64,000 bases of DNA from Caballeronia ptereochthonis (GCF_001545075.1 NZ_FCOB02000001.1:186001-250000), one strand, 5' to 3'; positions 32,859 to 43,480 are shown, numbered from the stretch's first letter. Translations and numbers: made by a program. The notes: generated from the letters alone by a model not told the origin.

Positions 32859-34562
32859 ATGACGCGAATCGTTACGCGCGCCTCCTCTCCCGCCGACGCC
32901 GAAGCGCTGATGCGTCACGGCCTGCATCCCGTCATCGCGCGGCTGTACGCTTCGCGCGGCGTGACTTCTCCCGATGAAGTCGAAACGGAATTCAAGCGCC
33001 TGCACGCGCCCGCCGGTCTGAAAGGCTGCGACGAGGCCGCCGTGGTGCTCGCCGACGCGCTCGCCGCGGGCAGGCGCATGCTCGTCGTCGCGGACTACGA
33101 CTGCGATGGCGCGACCGCGTGCGCGGTGGCCGTGCGCGGCTTGCGCATGTTCGGCGCGACCATCGACTATCTGGTGCCGAACCGCTTCGAATATGGCTAC
33201 GGGCTCACGCCGGAAATCGTCGATCTGGCCGCGCGCTCGAAGCTCGGACCGCCCGATCTGCTGATCACGGTCGATAACGGCATCGCGAGCGTGGATGGCG
33301 TCGAGGCCGCGAATGCGCTCGGCATCGACGTGCTGGTGACCGATCATCACCTGCCCGGCGACGAGCTGCCGGCCGCGCGCGCGATCGTCAATCCGAATCA
33401 GCCGGGCTGCGAGTTTCCGAGCAAGTGCATCGCGGGCGTGGGCGTCATGTTCTACGTGTTGCTCGCGTTGCGCGCGGAACTGCGGCGCCGCGACGCGTTC
33501 GACGACGCGCATCCCGAGCCGCGTCTCGACGGCTTGCTCGATCTCGTCGCGCTCGGCACCGTCGCCGATGTCGTGAAGCTCGACTGCAACAACCGCATCC
33601 TCGTCGCGCAAGGACTGAAGCGGATTCGCTCGGGGCGCATGCAGCCGGGCATCGCCGCGTTGTTTCGCGCGGCCGGGCGCGACGCGCGCGTGGCGTCGGG
33701 CTTCGATCTGGGCTTCGCGCTCGGGCCGCGCCTGAACGCGGCGGGACGGCTCTCGGACATGTCGCTCGGCATCGAATGCCTGACGACCGACGACGTCGGC
33801 CGCGCATGGGAGCTCGCACAGCAGCTCGACGCGATGAACCGCGAGCGCCGCGAGATCGAAGCCGGGATGCAGCAGCAGGCGCTCGCCGAGTTGCAGACCT
33901 TCGATTGCGGCGAGCGCGCGACGCTCACGCTCTTCGATCCGGGCTGGCATCAGGGCGTGATCGGCATCGTCGCGGGGCGGCTGAAGGAGCGCTTTCACCG
34001 GCCGTCGTTCACCTTCGCGCACGCCGACGACAGCGGCACGCTCTGCAAGGGCTCCGGCCGCTCGATTCCCGGCTTTCATCTGCGCGATGCGGTCGATCTC
34101 ATCAGCAAGCGCGAGCCGGGCCTGATCCACAAGTTCGGCGGCCATGCGATGGCCGCGGGCCTCACGCTCGCCACCGCCGACATCCCGCGTTTCACCGCAG
34201 CGTTCGAGGCGGTCGGCCGCGAATGGCTGACGGCCGACGCGCTCTCGCGCACCATCGAAACCGACGGCGAGCTGGAAGACGCCTATTTCACGCCGCAATT
34301 CGTCGAGATGCTCGATGCCGCCGTCTGGGGCCAGGGCTTTCCGGCCCCCACTTTTTCCGGCGAATTCGAAATCGCGTCGCAGGCGCTCGTCAAGGACAAG
34401 CATCTGAAACTGTCGCTCCTGCGTGGGCGCCAGCGCTTCAACGCGATCTGGTTCAACCACGTCGATCCGCTGCCGCCGCGCGCGACCGTCGCGTACCGGC
34501 TCGTCAGCGATTCATGGAACGGGGTCGCGCGGGTGCAGTTGATCGTCGAACACGCGCTCTGA
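32859..34562 (+). CDS. recJ: Single-stranded-DNA-specific exonuclease RecJ
   Basis: 567-aa 5'-3' exonuclease of the DHH superfamily. Metal ligands are visible in VADYDCDG (Asp79, Asp81, Asp83), in the TVDNG segment, and in the DHH motif at residues 162-164. A C-terminal DHHA1 part contains GGHAMAAG, followed by an OB-like domain. It acts in recombination, base excision and mismatch repair. It starts 22 bases after the RpfE-like gene and is probably cotranscribed with it. Confidence 0.95.
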   Translation: MTRIVTRASSPADAEALMRHGLHPVIARLYASRGVTSPDEVETEFKRLHAPAGLKGCDEAAVVLADALAAGRRMLVVADYDCDGATACAVAVRGLRMFGATIDYLVPNRFEYGYGLTPEIVDLAARSKLGPPDLLITVDNGIASVDGVEAANALGIDVLVTDHHLPGDELPAARAIVNPNQPGCEFPSKCIAGVGVMFYVLLALRAELRRRDAFDDAHPEPRLDGLLDLVALGTVADVVKLDCNNRILVAQGLKRIRSGRMQPGIAALFRAAGRDARVASGFDLGFALGPRLNAAGRLSDMSLGIECLTTDDVGRAWELAQQLDAMNRERREIEAGMQQQALAELQTFDCGERATLTLFDPGWHQGVIGIVAGRLKERFHRPSFTFAHADDSGTLCKGSGRSIPGFHLRDAVDLISKREPGLIHKFGGHAMAAGLTLATADIPRFTAAFEAVGREWLTADALSRTIETDGELEDAYFTPQFVEMLDAAVWGQGFPAPTFSGEFEIASQALVKDKHLKLSLLRGRQRFNAIWFNHVDPLPPRATVAYRLVSDSWNGVARVQLIVEHAL

Positions 34563-34645
34563 GCGGGGTTTCGCGCACCCGCAACGCCGGGTGAACCCTG
34601 ACGATCGGCTATAATTTCATCTTTTTACGAAGCCGAAGATCGACA

Positions 34646-35750
34646 ATGGAAGCGGAACGTCTCAACGCGATCGAAAGCCTTCTGGCCGACCTGCGCCGCC
34701 GCGCGGGCGAGCTACGGGGGTATCTTTGACTACGACGCCAAGTCCGCGCGTCTGGCCGAAGTCAACAAGGAACTCGAAGACCCGAACGTCTGGAACGACT
34801 CGAAGAACGCCCAGGCGCTCGGTCGTGAAAAGAAGCTGCTCGATGGCGTCGTGACGACGCTCACCGACCTCGACAACGACCTGCGCGACGCGAACGATCT
34901 GTTCGAGATGGCACGCGAGGAAGACGACGAGGACACGCTCGTCGCGTGCGAAACCGACGCGGATGCGTTGCGCGCGCGCGTCGAGGACATGGAATTCCGC
35001 CGGATGTTCTCGAATCCGGCCGACCCGAACAACTGCTTCATCGACATTCAGGCCGGCGCCGGCGGCACCGAGGCGTGCGACTGGGCGTCGATGCTGCTGC
35101 GCCAGTACCTGCGCTACTGCGAGCGCAAGGGCTTCAAGACCGACGTGCTCGAAGAATCGGAAGGCGACGTCGCCGGCATCAAGAGCGCGACCATCAAGGT
35201 GGAAGGCGAATATGCCTACGGCTATCTGCGCACCGAAACCGGCATTCACCGGCTCGTGCGCAAGTCGCCGTTCGATTCGTCGGGCGGCCGTCACACGTCG
35301 TTCTCGTCGGTGTTCGTGTATCCGGAAATCGACGATTCGATCGAGATCGAAGTCAATCCCGCCGATATCCGCACGGACACCTATCGCGCATCGGGCGCGG
35401 GCGGCCAGCACATCAACAAGACGGATTCCGCCGTGCGTCTCACGCACATTCCGACGGGCATCGTCGTGCAGTGCCAGAACGACCGCTCGCAGCACCGCAA
35501 TCGCGCGGAAGCCATGCAGATGCTGAAGGCGCGTCTCTACGAGTTCGAGATGCGCAAGCGCCAGGCCGAGCAGGACAAGCTCGAGTCGAGCAAGACCGAT
35601 GTGGGCTGGGGCCATCAGATCCGCTCCTACGTGCTCGACCAGAGCCGCGTGAAGGATTTGCGCACCAGCGTGGAAATGAGCAACACGCGCGCCGTGCTCG
35701 ACGGCGACCTCGACGACTTCATCAGCGCGAGCCTGAAACAGGGCGTTTAA
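34646..35750 (+). CDS. prfB: Peptide chain release factor 2 with programmed +1 frameshift
   Basis: The 367-aa product comes from two frames joined at a programmed +1 shift: 34646-34726 (27 codons), then 34728-35750. The slip site is GGGGGTATCTTTGAC: an internal SD-like GGGGG, CTT, then the in-frame TGA stop at 34727-34729. Low RF2 levels slow termination at this UGA and favour the shift, giving the known autoregulation. The stop-codon-reading tripeptide SPF is at 207-209 and GGQ at 252-254, two residues later than in E. coli. RF2 terminates at UGA and UAA. It lies between recJ and lysS. Confidence 0.96.
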
Positions 35751-35758
35751 ACCGCCTG

Positions 35759-35784
35759 CGCGGATATCGGCTTCGATATCCGCG
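35759..35784 (+). other. Hairpin between prfB and lysS
   Basis: Perfect 10-base inverted repeat CGCGGATATC / GATATCCGCG with a six-base loop, beginning eight bases after the prfB stop. The following sequence (TTGTTCGTTTC) is only weakly T-rich, so it may be a partial terminator or an RNA-stability element rather than a full stop before lysS. Confidence 0.6.
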
Positions 35785-35835
35785 TTGTTCGTTTCGACTC
35801 ACCGCGCATTCGCTTGTATTAAGCCAAGAATCATC

Positions 35836-37362
35836 ATGACCGAACCGACTCAGACGAGCGCCGCTCCCGAACTGGAAGAGAACCAGATCATGGCCGAGCG
35901 CCGCGACAAGCTGCGCGCGCTGCGCGAGCAAGGCGTCGCCTACCCGAACGATTTCCGCCCGACACATCAGGCCGCCGCGCTGCAGGCCGAATACGCGGAC
36001 ACCGACAAGGACGCGCTCGAAGCGAATCCCCTGCCCGTCGCGCTCGCGGGCCGCATGATGCTCAAGCGCGTGATGGGCAAGGCCAGCTTCGCGACGGTTC
36101 AGGACGGCAGCGGCCAGATCCAGTTCTTCATCACGCCCGCCGACGTCGGCACCGAGACTTACGACGCGTTCAAGAAGTGGGACCTGGGCGACATCGTCGC
36201 CGCCAGGGGCGTGCTGTTCCGCACGAACAAGGGCGAGCTGTCGGTGCGCTGCACGGAGCTGCGTCTGCTCTCGAAGGCGCTGCGTCCGCTGCCGGACAAG
36301 TTCCACGGCCTCTCCGATCAGGAGATGCGCTATCGCCAACGCTATGTCGATCTGATCGTCACGCCCGAGTCGCGCAAGACGTTCATGGCGCGCACCAAGG
36401 CCGTCACGTCGATCCGCAATTTCATGGCGCAGGCGAACTTCATGGAAGTCGAGACGCCGATGCTGCATCCGATTCCGGGCGGCGCCGCGGCCAAGCCTTT
36501 CGTCACGCATCACAACGCGCTCGACATGCAGATGTTCCTGCGCATCGCGCCGGAGCTCTATCTGAAGCGGCTGATCGTCGGCGGCTTCGAGCGGGTGTTC
36601 GAGATCAACCGTAACTTCCGGAACGAAGGCGTGTCGCCGCGCCACAATCCGGAATTCACGATGATGGAGTTCTACGCGGCCTACACGGATTACCGCTGGC
36701 TGATGGACTTCACCGAGGAGCTGATCCGCCAGGCCGCGATCGATGCGCTCGGCACCGCGACCATCACGTATCAGGGCCGCGAGCTGGATCTCGCGAAGCC
36801 GTTCCATCGTCTGACGATCAATCAGGCGATCCAGAAATACGCGCCGCAGTACACCGATGCGCAGTTGTCCGATGCAGCGTTCCTGCGCACGGAACTGAAG
36901 AAGTTCGGCGTGGATACGACGCAACCCGCATTTCTCAATGCGGGCCTCGGTTCGCTGCAACTCGCCTTGTTCGAAGAGACCGCCGAGTCGCAACTGTGGG
37001 AGCCGACGTACATCGTCGATTACCCGATCGAAGTCTCGCCGCTCGCGCGTGCCTCCGATTCCGTGCCGGGCATCACCGAGCGCTTCGAGCTCTTCATCAC
37101 GGGCCGCGAGATCGCCAACGGCTTCTCGGAGCTGAACGATCCGGAAGATCAGGCTGCGCGCTTCCAGAAGCAGGTCGACCAGAAGGACGCCGGCGACGAG
37201 GAAGCGATGTACTTCGATGCCGACTACATCCGCGCGCTCGAGTACGGCATGCCGCCGACGGGCGGCTGCGGCATCGGCGTCGACCGTCTGGTGATGTTGC
37301 TGACCGACAGCCCGAGCATCCGCGACGTGATTCTGTTCCCGCATCTGCGTCGCGAAGACTGA
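35836..37362 (+). CDS. lysS: Lysyl-tRNA synthetase (class II)
   Basis: 508-aa class II synthetase: an N-terminal OB-fold anticodon-binding domain (about residues 65-150), then the catalytic core with motif 2 ([20 protein letters not shown]) and motif 3 near the C terminus ([13 protein letters not shown]). It charges tRNA-Lys. The ATG at 35836 gives the normal N terminus; the 17 codons before it have no support. prfB-lysS adjacency is conserved in many bacteria including E. coli. A strong terminator follows. Confidence 0.97.
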   Translation: MTEPTQTSAAPELEENQIMAERRDKLRALREQGVAYPNDFRPTHQAAALQAEYADTDKDALEANPLPVALAGRMMLKRVMGKASFATVQDGSGQIQFFITPADVGTETYDAFKKWDLGDIVAARGVLFRTNKGELSVRCTELRLLSKALRPLPDKFHGLSDQEMRYRQRYVDLIVTPESRKTFMARTKAVTSIRNFMAQANFMEVETPMLHPIPGGAAAKPFVTHHNALDMQMFLRIAPELYLKRLIVGGFERVFEINRNFRNEGVSPRHNPEFTMMEFYAAYTDYRWLMDFTEELIRQAAIDALGTATITYQGRELDLAKPFHRLTINQAIQKYAPQYTDAQLSDAAFLRTELKKFGVDTTQPAFLNAGLGSLQLALFEETAESQLWEPTYIVDYPIEVSPLARASDSVPGITERFELFITGREIANGFSELNDPEDQAARFQKQVDQKDAGDEEAMYFDADYIRALEYGMPPTGGCGIGVDRLVMLLTDSPSIRDVILFPHLRRED

Positions 37363-37390
37363 GTCTTTCGGACATCCCGAGCAGGATCCA

Positions 37391-37420
37391 AGGCGCGCCT
37401 TTCGAGGCGCGCTTTTTTTC
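37391..37420 (+). terminator. Rho-independent terminator after lysS
   Basis: Stem GCGCGCC-TTTCGA-GGCGCGC followed by seven T residues, about 30 bases after the lysS stop. Confidence 0.93.
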
Positions 37421-37650
37421 GTCTGAGCGAATTGTTGTAACGGCTGGTAAAAGTTTCAAGGCAGATTTGACCGCCGGATCTCGCTGCGGCCGGCTTCCGG
37501 GCCTGGCACCGCTCGTGCTTCTCTTCAATGCATGCTGCGCCGCGAAATTGTTACAACCGGAAAAAGCGAAAAATCCAGGTTTCTCCGACAATGCGTTGTG
37601 ACAGTAGTGACTGGCAGCGACACGTCGCCTCGAAAAGGAGGTTCGGAAAA

Positions 37651-38418
37651 ATGGATAACGGGACCAACAAACTCAGCACGCCGCCCTCTTCGGGCGGCGG
37701 TCAGCCGCAGCAGCGGCGCCTACATCCGCTCATCGCCACGGCGGCGGGCGCGGTGGTCGTCGCGAGTCTCGCGGCAACGGCAGCGATGACGGGACTGTTC
37801 CCGAAGGCATCGAGCAATTCCGCGCAGAATCCGCAGACGCAGACGGCGGCCGTTGCCCAGCAGCCGGTCGTGGATTCGGCCGCCCCGAGCCCCTCGCAGC
37901 AACCGGGTGCCGCCCAGCAACAGGCGGCCCAGCAACAGGCGGCTCAACAGCAGGCCGCGCAGCAGCAGGCGGCGGCTCAGCAAGCCGCTGCGCAGCAGGC
38001 CGCCCGGCAGCAAGCGCAGCAGCCTCCGGTGCAACAACCGGCGCAGCCGTCGTATGCGCAGCAACCGCCGCAACATCCGGCGTATTGCTCGACGTGCGGC
38101 ACCGTCGAGGCGATTTCCGCCGTCAAGCACGAAGGCCACGGAACCGGTATCGGCGCGGTCGGCGGCGCGGTGGCGGGCGGGGTCGTCGGCAATCAGTTCG
38201 GGCGCGGGGGCGGCCGCACCGCGATGACGCTGCTCGGTGCGCTCGGCGGCGGTCTCGCGGGCAACTCGGTGGAAAAGCATCTGCGCAGCGAAACCGATTA
38301 TTCGGTGCGCGTGCGGATGGAAAACGGCAAGACCCGCTACTTCACTTACAAGAATCCGCCGCCGTTCGCGCAAGGTCAGCGCGTGCGCGTGGAAAATGGG
38401 ACGCTCGTAGCCGGTTGA
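37651..38418 (+). CDS. Glycine-zipper 2TM envelope protein with Gln/Ala repeat
   Basis: 255-aa protein. A short cytoplasmic N terminus is followed by one transmembrane or signal-anchor segment (about residues 28-50), then a low-complexity Gln/Ala repeat region (about 85-145). A Cys-x-x-Cys pair (CSTC) comes next, then a glycine-zipper 2TM motif (GIGAVGGAVAGGVVGNQ) and a conserved C-terminal strand domain. It resembles the Rickettsia 17-kDa surface antigen domain family. It is probably an envelope protein; no function is assigned. The ATG at 37651 has an excellent AAAAGGAGG ribosome-binding site. Confidence 0.83.
   Translation: MDNGTNKLSTPPSSGGGQPQQRRLHPLIATAAGAVVVASLAATAAMTGLFPKASSNSAQNPQTQTAAVAQQPVVDSAAPSPSQQPGAAQQQAAQQQAAQQQAAQQQAAAQQAAAQQAARQQAQQPPVQQPAQPSYAQQPPQHPAYCSTCGTVEAISAVKHEGHGTGIGAVGGAVAGGVVGNQFGRGGGRTAMTLLGALGGGLAGNSVEKHLRSETDYSVRVRMENGKTRYFTYKNPPPFAQGQRVRVENGTLVAG
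37908..38025 (+). repeat. Imperfect 12-base tandem repeat encoding QQQAA units
   Basis: About eight imperfect copies of a CAG/CAA-GCG/GCC unit encode AAQQQAAQQQAA-type sequence inside the glycine-zipper protein. Codon use varies between copies, so the array is an old, partly diverged tandem repeat. Confidence 0.75.
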
Positions 38419-38945
38419 TGCGGTCGATCTTGAACACCAGGGCAGCCCGAACCGGCTGCCTTATTTTTTGATCAAGCGCCCCCGAGACTATGAAAAGACG
38501 AGCGCGTTCGAATAAGAAATCGTCCAGTTCGCGCGCACACAAATGAGCCGAATTGCAAATTCATTCGCAATGCGCCAATGACTTTTCAAATACTTCATGC
38601 GGCGCGTGCGAGCATTGAAACAATGCTCCGCGGAGAGTGCTCATACGTCGAATAGGCGTGATATCCAGCCCAGCGCGTGCTATTGTCATTTGCAGCGGGC
38701 TTTCCCAATGCGGCAGGCTCGCAATTCACAGCCGCGGCAACAATATCAGAGATCGTTTCTGTCTTCCCGTAAGTCGAGTTCGAGTGCGGCAAAGCATTCA
38801 GTCTGTGACGGACAATCAATTCGCATTCAAAATCAAACTACAGCTCAATATCCGTTTTGCCTATCTGGTTGATATTGCGCATCGAACCGGATTCATGGGA
38901 TTGCCAATGCTTATTTCATGTTGTTTGGCCTTCTCGGAGATAACC
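38419..38945 (+). other. Lower-GC intergenic region upstream of the secreted unknown protein
   Basis: 527 bases without a convincing gene. It holds the terminator at 38441-38468 and a small hairpin GAGCATT-GAAAC-AATGCTC at 38610-38628. By eye, the base composition is clearly more A/T-rich than the flanks. Short open frames on both strands lack ribosome-binding sites and codon bias. No clear -35/-10 pair was found. Confidence 0.6.
38441..38468 (+). terminator. Rho-independent terminator
   Basis: GGCAGCC-CGAACC-GGCTGCC followed by TTATTTTTT, just after the glycine-zipper gene. Confidence 0.9.
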
Positions 38946-40661
38946 ATGAATTGGCGTCTCGTAGTGCGAAAGCTCTTTTCGGTCATGCTATCGGGGACCG
39001 TGGCCGCCAGCGCGTGCATCACGGCGCGTTCCGCGAGCGCTCAAGGCACGCCGCCCGTCAACCCTTATCTGGCCGGCCCGGTCTACGCGGTTACGCACTT
39101 CGATTCCGCGCAGACCGACAGCTTTCCTTATCCCGTTTCGACGAGCGCCTACTCGATCGTACCCGGTCTTCTCCAGTTGCCCCAGACGCCGCAAATCGTG
39201 GCGGGCCCGATCAACCTGATGACGCTCGCGACGACTTCGCCCAACTTCATGTGGGGCGTGTCCTCGACGGGCGTAAATTATCTTTCTCTGGCGAGCAATA
39301 CCCTTTCTTCCGCCGCCATCACGCCGTATCTGTTTCCGGGGATCACGCAGACGCTTCTCAACACCATTAACGGATTGCTTCAGAATCCGATCACCACGGT
39401 ACAGCAGGCGCAAAATATCCTGTCCCAGCTAGGACTACCTTTTGCTTCGGGCGGGTTTCCGTCGGCTTATAGCGTAGTGGACAGCAATAATGTGCTCTAT
39501 ACCAATTATGGCAGCTCGATTTACGCGTTCCGCTTTCAGCCCGCGCTCGACTCCCTTGGCACGATTTCGGTAGCCGGCACCCTGGATACGACGACTTTCC
39601 TGCAGTCGGGCGAAACCGTGACCGGCGTGGTGATGACATATTCAGGCAAGCTGGCCATCATCGGTTCGCATTCTGTGAGCGTCGTGGGCGGCTCGTTCCT
39701 GAACGGACAAACGCCAACTATCCATACCATCGAAATAAGCAGCAGCGAGAGCATCAGCAATTCCGCAGCCGTCGACAATCACGATGGAATTTATTTCGTC
39801 TCCAACACGAATATGTACAAGGCGGTGTGGAACGACAGCCAGCAGAAGCTATCGCTCGACCCTGCCGATGGCGCATGGACGGCTCCCTACCCCAGCGGCG
39901 ACACCTATTTCACGGCGTTCGGTTCAGGCTCGGGCAGTACGCCGACCTTGATGGGTTTCGACGACTCGCAAGACGAACTGGTGGTCATCACGGACGGCAA
40001 GGCGCGCATGCATCTGGCGGCCTTCTGGCGTAACCAGATTCCGTCCGGGGTGCCTGTGCCCGATCCAGCCAATCCCCGTCTGGCGGGGATCATCCAGGTC
40101 AACTGCGGCTTGCCCGCGAACGCCCAGATCCAGACGGATCAATCCGTCGCGGTGTACGGATGGGGCGCGTTCGTCGTCAATAACATCGCGAGTTCCAATT
40201 CGGGCACCAGCCCGCTCGTGGATAACCTGCTGCGCGGCACGGCGCTTTTCCCATCGCCTGTCGGCGTGGAGCGCTTCGCGTGGGATCCCGGTGCGCATCA
40301 ATGGTCGTCGGTATGGGCGCGCCCCGACATTTCTTCCAACAGCATGGTGCCGACCATCAGCGCCGGCAGCGGCGTCGCGTCACCGCAAGTATTCGCCAGC
40401 GGCAATTACGCAAACACGCCGCAGGCAGCGCAGGCGGGGTTGTCAGGCGATGGCTGGGTCGTGACCGGCTTGGACTGGAACACAGGGGCCACGCGGTTCA
40501 CCGGCATCTTCGGACCCGGCATTCTGGGCAATGGCTTCTACGCGCTGATTCAGTTTCTCCCGAACGGCGATCTGCTGTTCAACAGCCTGACGGGGCCGAC
40601 GCGGGTCAGCATTCCGTCCTCTGGGCACACGGCGTATATCTACCCCTCGCTCCATTTGTGA
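38946..40661 (+). CDS. Secreted protein of unknown function, beta-propeller-like
   Basis: 571 aa. Residues 1-33 form a long signal peptide ending ARSASAQ. The mature part is rich in Ser, Gly, Thr, Asn and aromatic residues and poor in charged ones. It is organised as repeated short strand-turn elements (YSVVDSNNVLY, AAVDNHDGIYFVSNTNMY, DGWVVTGLDWNTG), which suggests a beta-propeller or similar all-beta repeat fold. I do not recognise the family. ATG at 38946 is chosen because CGGAGA precedes it and the signal peptide begins there. Codon use and composition differ from neighbouring core genes, and the gene has its own terminator, consistent with later acquisition. A role in binding or as an exported enzyme is only a guess. 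Confidence 0.75.
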   Translation: MNWRLVVRKLFSVMLSGTVAASACITARSASAQGTPPVNPYLAGPVYAVTHFDSAQTDSFPYPVSTSAYSIVPGLLQLPQTPQIVAGPINLMTLATTSPNFMWGVSSTGVNYLSLASNTLSSAAITPYLFPGITQTLLNTINGLLQNPITTVQQAQNILSQLGLPFASGGFPSAYSVVDSNNVLYTNYGSSIYAFRFQPALDSLGTISVAGTLDTTTFLQSGETVTGVVMTYSGKLAIIGSHSVSVVGGSFLNGQTPTIHTIEISSSESISNSAAVDNHDGIYFVSNTNMYKAVWNDSQQKLSLDPADGAWTAPYPSGDTYFTAFGSGSGSTPTLMGFDDSQDELVVITDGKARMHLAAFWRNQIPSGVPVPDPANPRLAGIIQVNCGLPANAQIQTDQSVAVYGWGAFVVNNIASSNSGTSPLVDNLLRGTALFPSPVGVERFAWDPGAHQWSSVWARPDISSNSMVPTISAGSGVASPQVFASGNYANTPQAAQAGLSGDGWVVTGLDWNTGATRFTGIFGPGILGNGFYALIQFLPNGDLLFNSLTGPTRVSIPSSGHTAYIYPSLHL

Positions 40662-40690
40662 CCGCACGTTTTGACGGTCCATTTCAGTGC

Positions 40691-40731
40691 GGGCGGCGTG
40701 CATGGATGACGAAAGCGCACCGCCCCTTTTT
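40691..40731 (+). terminator. Rho-independent terminator of the secreted-protein gene
   Basis: GGGCGG-C-GTGC pairs with GCAC-CGCCC with a one-base bulge and is followed by five T residues. It lies between the convergent 571-aa gene and pssA. Confidence 0.7.
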
Positions 40732-40754
40732 CACTGTCCGTGGACCGCCGGCTG

Positions 40755-41621
40755 CTAATGGTCGCGCTGTGAGCTGCGCGCCGGATTGGGCCTGCCGCGC
40801 ACCGCCATATAGGCCCACCAGACATAGCCCGAGAAGCCATACAGCACGAACAGGCAGAACAGCATGACGGGCGGATCCGACGACACCAGCACGAACGCCA
40901 CCACGATCAGCAGCACGCCCGCGAACGGCACGCGATAGCGCACGTCCAGCGCCTTGCCGCTATAGAACGGCGCGTTCGACACCATCGTCACGCCCGCGTA
41001 GATCGTCAGCGCGAACGCGACCCACGGCAGCCAGACGAGCTTGAGCGGCACGCGGTTGTCGGTCGCGAGCCACACGAAACCCGCGATCAGCGCGGCCGCC
41101 GCCGGCGACGGCAAGCCCTGGAAGTAACGCTTGTCGACCACGCCGACGTTCGTATTGAAGCGCGCGAGCCTGAGCGCCGCGCCCGAGCAATAGACGAAGG
41201 CCGCGAGCCAGCCCCAGCGGCCGAGGTCCTTCAAGACCCATTCGTACATCACGAGCGCGGGCGCGACGCCGAACGACACCATGTCCGACAGGCTGTCGAA
41301 CTGCTCGCCGAACGCGCTTTGCGTGTGCGTCATGCGCGCGACGCGGCCATCCATGCCGTCGAGCACCATCGCGACGAAAATGGCGATGGCCGCGATCTCG
41401 AAGCGCACGTTCATCGCCTGCACGACGGCGAAGAAGCCGCAGAAGAGCGCGGCGGTCGTGAATGCATTCGGCAGCAGATAAATGCCGCGCTTTCTCAGGA
41501 ACTGCTGCCGCTTCGCGCGCCGCGTCTCCACGGCGCCGACGTCCTGCGCGGCCTTGTTGCGGCGGAACGCGCGCGGGGGCGTCGGGTTCACGCGGTTACG
41601 GCGCGGTTTGAATGCCGCCAT
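40755..41621 (-). CDS. pssA: CDP-diacylglycerol-serine O-phosphatidyltransferase
   Basis: 288-aa membrane enzyme making phosphatidylserine from CDP-diacylglycerol and serine. The CDP-alcohol phosphotransferase motif is complete (DGMDGRVAR, then SAFGEQFDSLSD). About eight hydrophobic segments follow a basic N terminus of about 45 residues. The ATG at 41621 has a GGAGG site. It lies 13 bases downstream of psd, so the two phosphatidylethanolamine-forming steps are coexpressed; the ilv genes lie further upstream. Confidence 0.94.
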   Translation of the reverse strand: MAAFKPRRNRVNPTPPRAFRRNKAAQDVGAVETRRAKRQQFLRKRGIYLLPNAFTTAALFCGFFAVVQAMNVRFEIAAIAIFVAMVLDGMDGRVARMTHTQSAFGEQFDSLSDMVSFGVAPALVMYEWVLKDLGRWGWLAAFVYCSGAALRLARFNTNVGVVDKRYFQGLPSPAAAALIAGFVWLATDNRVPLKLVWLPWVAFALTIYAGVTMVSNAPFYSGKALDVRYRVPFAGVLLIVVAFVLVSSDPPVMLFCLFVLYGFSGYVWWAYMAVRGRPNPARSSQRDH

Positions 41622-41634
41622 CGAATCCTCCGCG

Positions 41635-42279
41635 TTATTCCGCGAACTCGGCGAGGATCGTCGACGAAGCCGAAACCTTCTCGCCGATCGAAACGCGCGG
41701 ACGGCTGCCCAGTGGCAGATACACGTCGACACGCGAGCCGAAGCGAATGAAGCCGTAACGCTGACCGCGCGTGAGCGGCTCGCCCACATGCACGTAACAG
41801 AGAATGCGCCGCGCGATGAGGCCCGCGATCTGCACGGACGTCACGGTATGGCCGCTCGCCGTCTGCAGCACGACGGCATTGCGCTCGTTTTCGGTGGACG
41901 CCTTGTCCACGGCCGCGTTCAGATATGCGCCAGGAAAGTACTGCACCTTGGTGATCGCGCCGTCCACCGGCGAGCGTTGCGAATGCACGTTGAACACGTT
42001 CATGAACACGCTGATCTTGAGCGCTTCGCGGCCCGCGTAAGGATCGTGCGCGGTCTCGACCGCGACGATGCGCCCATCGGCCGGACACAGCACCGCGTTG
42101 GGCTGCGACGGAATCGGACGCGGCGGATCGCGAAAGAACTGGACGACGAAGATCACGATCAGCCAGAAAATCCAGGCGAAGCCAAAGCCGCCCATCGCCT
42201 GCACGAGGATGGCGACGACAGCCGCGATGGCGATGAACGGCCAGCCTTCGCGGGCGATGATCGGATGAGGATAGTTCAT
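41635..42279 (-). CDS. psd: Phosphatidylserine decarboxylase proenzyme
   Basis: 214-aa short-type decarboxylase converting phosphatidylserine to phosphatidylethanolamine. One or two N-terminal membrane segments (about 12-48) precede the catalytic part. Self-cleavage is expected between Gly181 and Ser182 in RFGSRVD, creating the pyruvoyl prosthetic group on the small alpha subunit. This compact form differs from the longer E. coli Psd and is typical of Burkholderia and rhizobia. An ilvC terminator lies upstream, so a separate promoter is likely. Confidence 0.95.
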   Translation of the reverse strand: MNYPHPIIAREGWPFIAIAAVVAILVQAMGGFGFAWIFWLIVIFVVQFFRDPPRPIPSQPNAVLCPADGRIVAVETAHDPYAGREALKISVFMNVFNVHSQRSPVDGAITKVQYFPGAYLNAAVDKASTENERNAVVLQTASGHTVTSVQIAGLIARRILCYVHVGEPLTRGQRYGFIRFGSRVDVYLPLGSRPRVSIGEKVSASSTILAEFAE

Positions 42280-42316
42280 GAACGAGTTTTGTATTTTCTA
42301 AAAACCGTAGGATAGC

Positions 42317-42354
42317 AAAAGCCGCCCGGAGCACAGGGCATCCGGACGGCTTTT
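42317..42354 (-). terminator. Rho-independent terminator after ilvC
   Basis: On the minus strand, AAAAGCCGTCCGGA pairs with TCCGGGCGGCTTTT (one G-T wobble) around a ten-base loop, ending in T-rich sequence. It separates ilvC from psd. Confidence 0.88.
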
Positions 42355-42386
42355 ACTTGAGCAAGAATCGTGACGCTGAAATCGAA

Positions 42387-43445
<1,059 letters not shown>

Positions 43446-43480
43446 CTACGTGTGCTGCTGATGAAGTGGACTGCCGCCCG

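Noticed and set aside
37908..38025. CRISPR-like repeat array
   Set aside because: The repeats are in-frame 12-base coding units without spacers and lie inside a gene.
38597..38872. 91-codon open frame in the gap before the secreted-protein gene
   Set aside because: No ribosome-binding site, no codon bias, and a Ser/Arg/Gln-rich translation without structure; it overlaps an equally open frame on the other strand.
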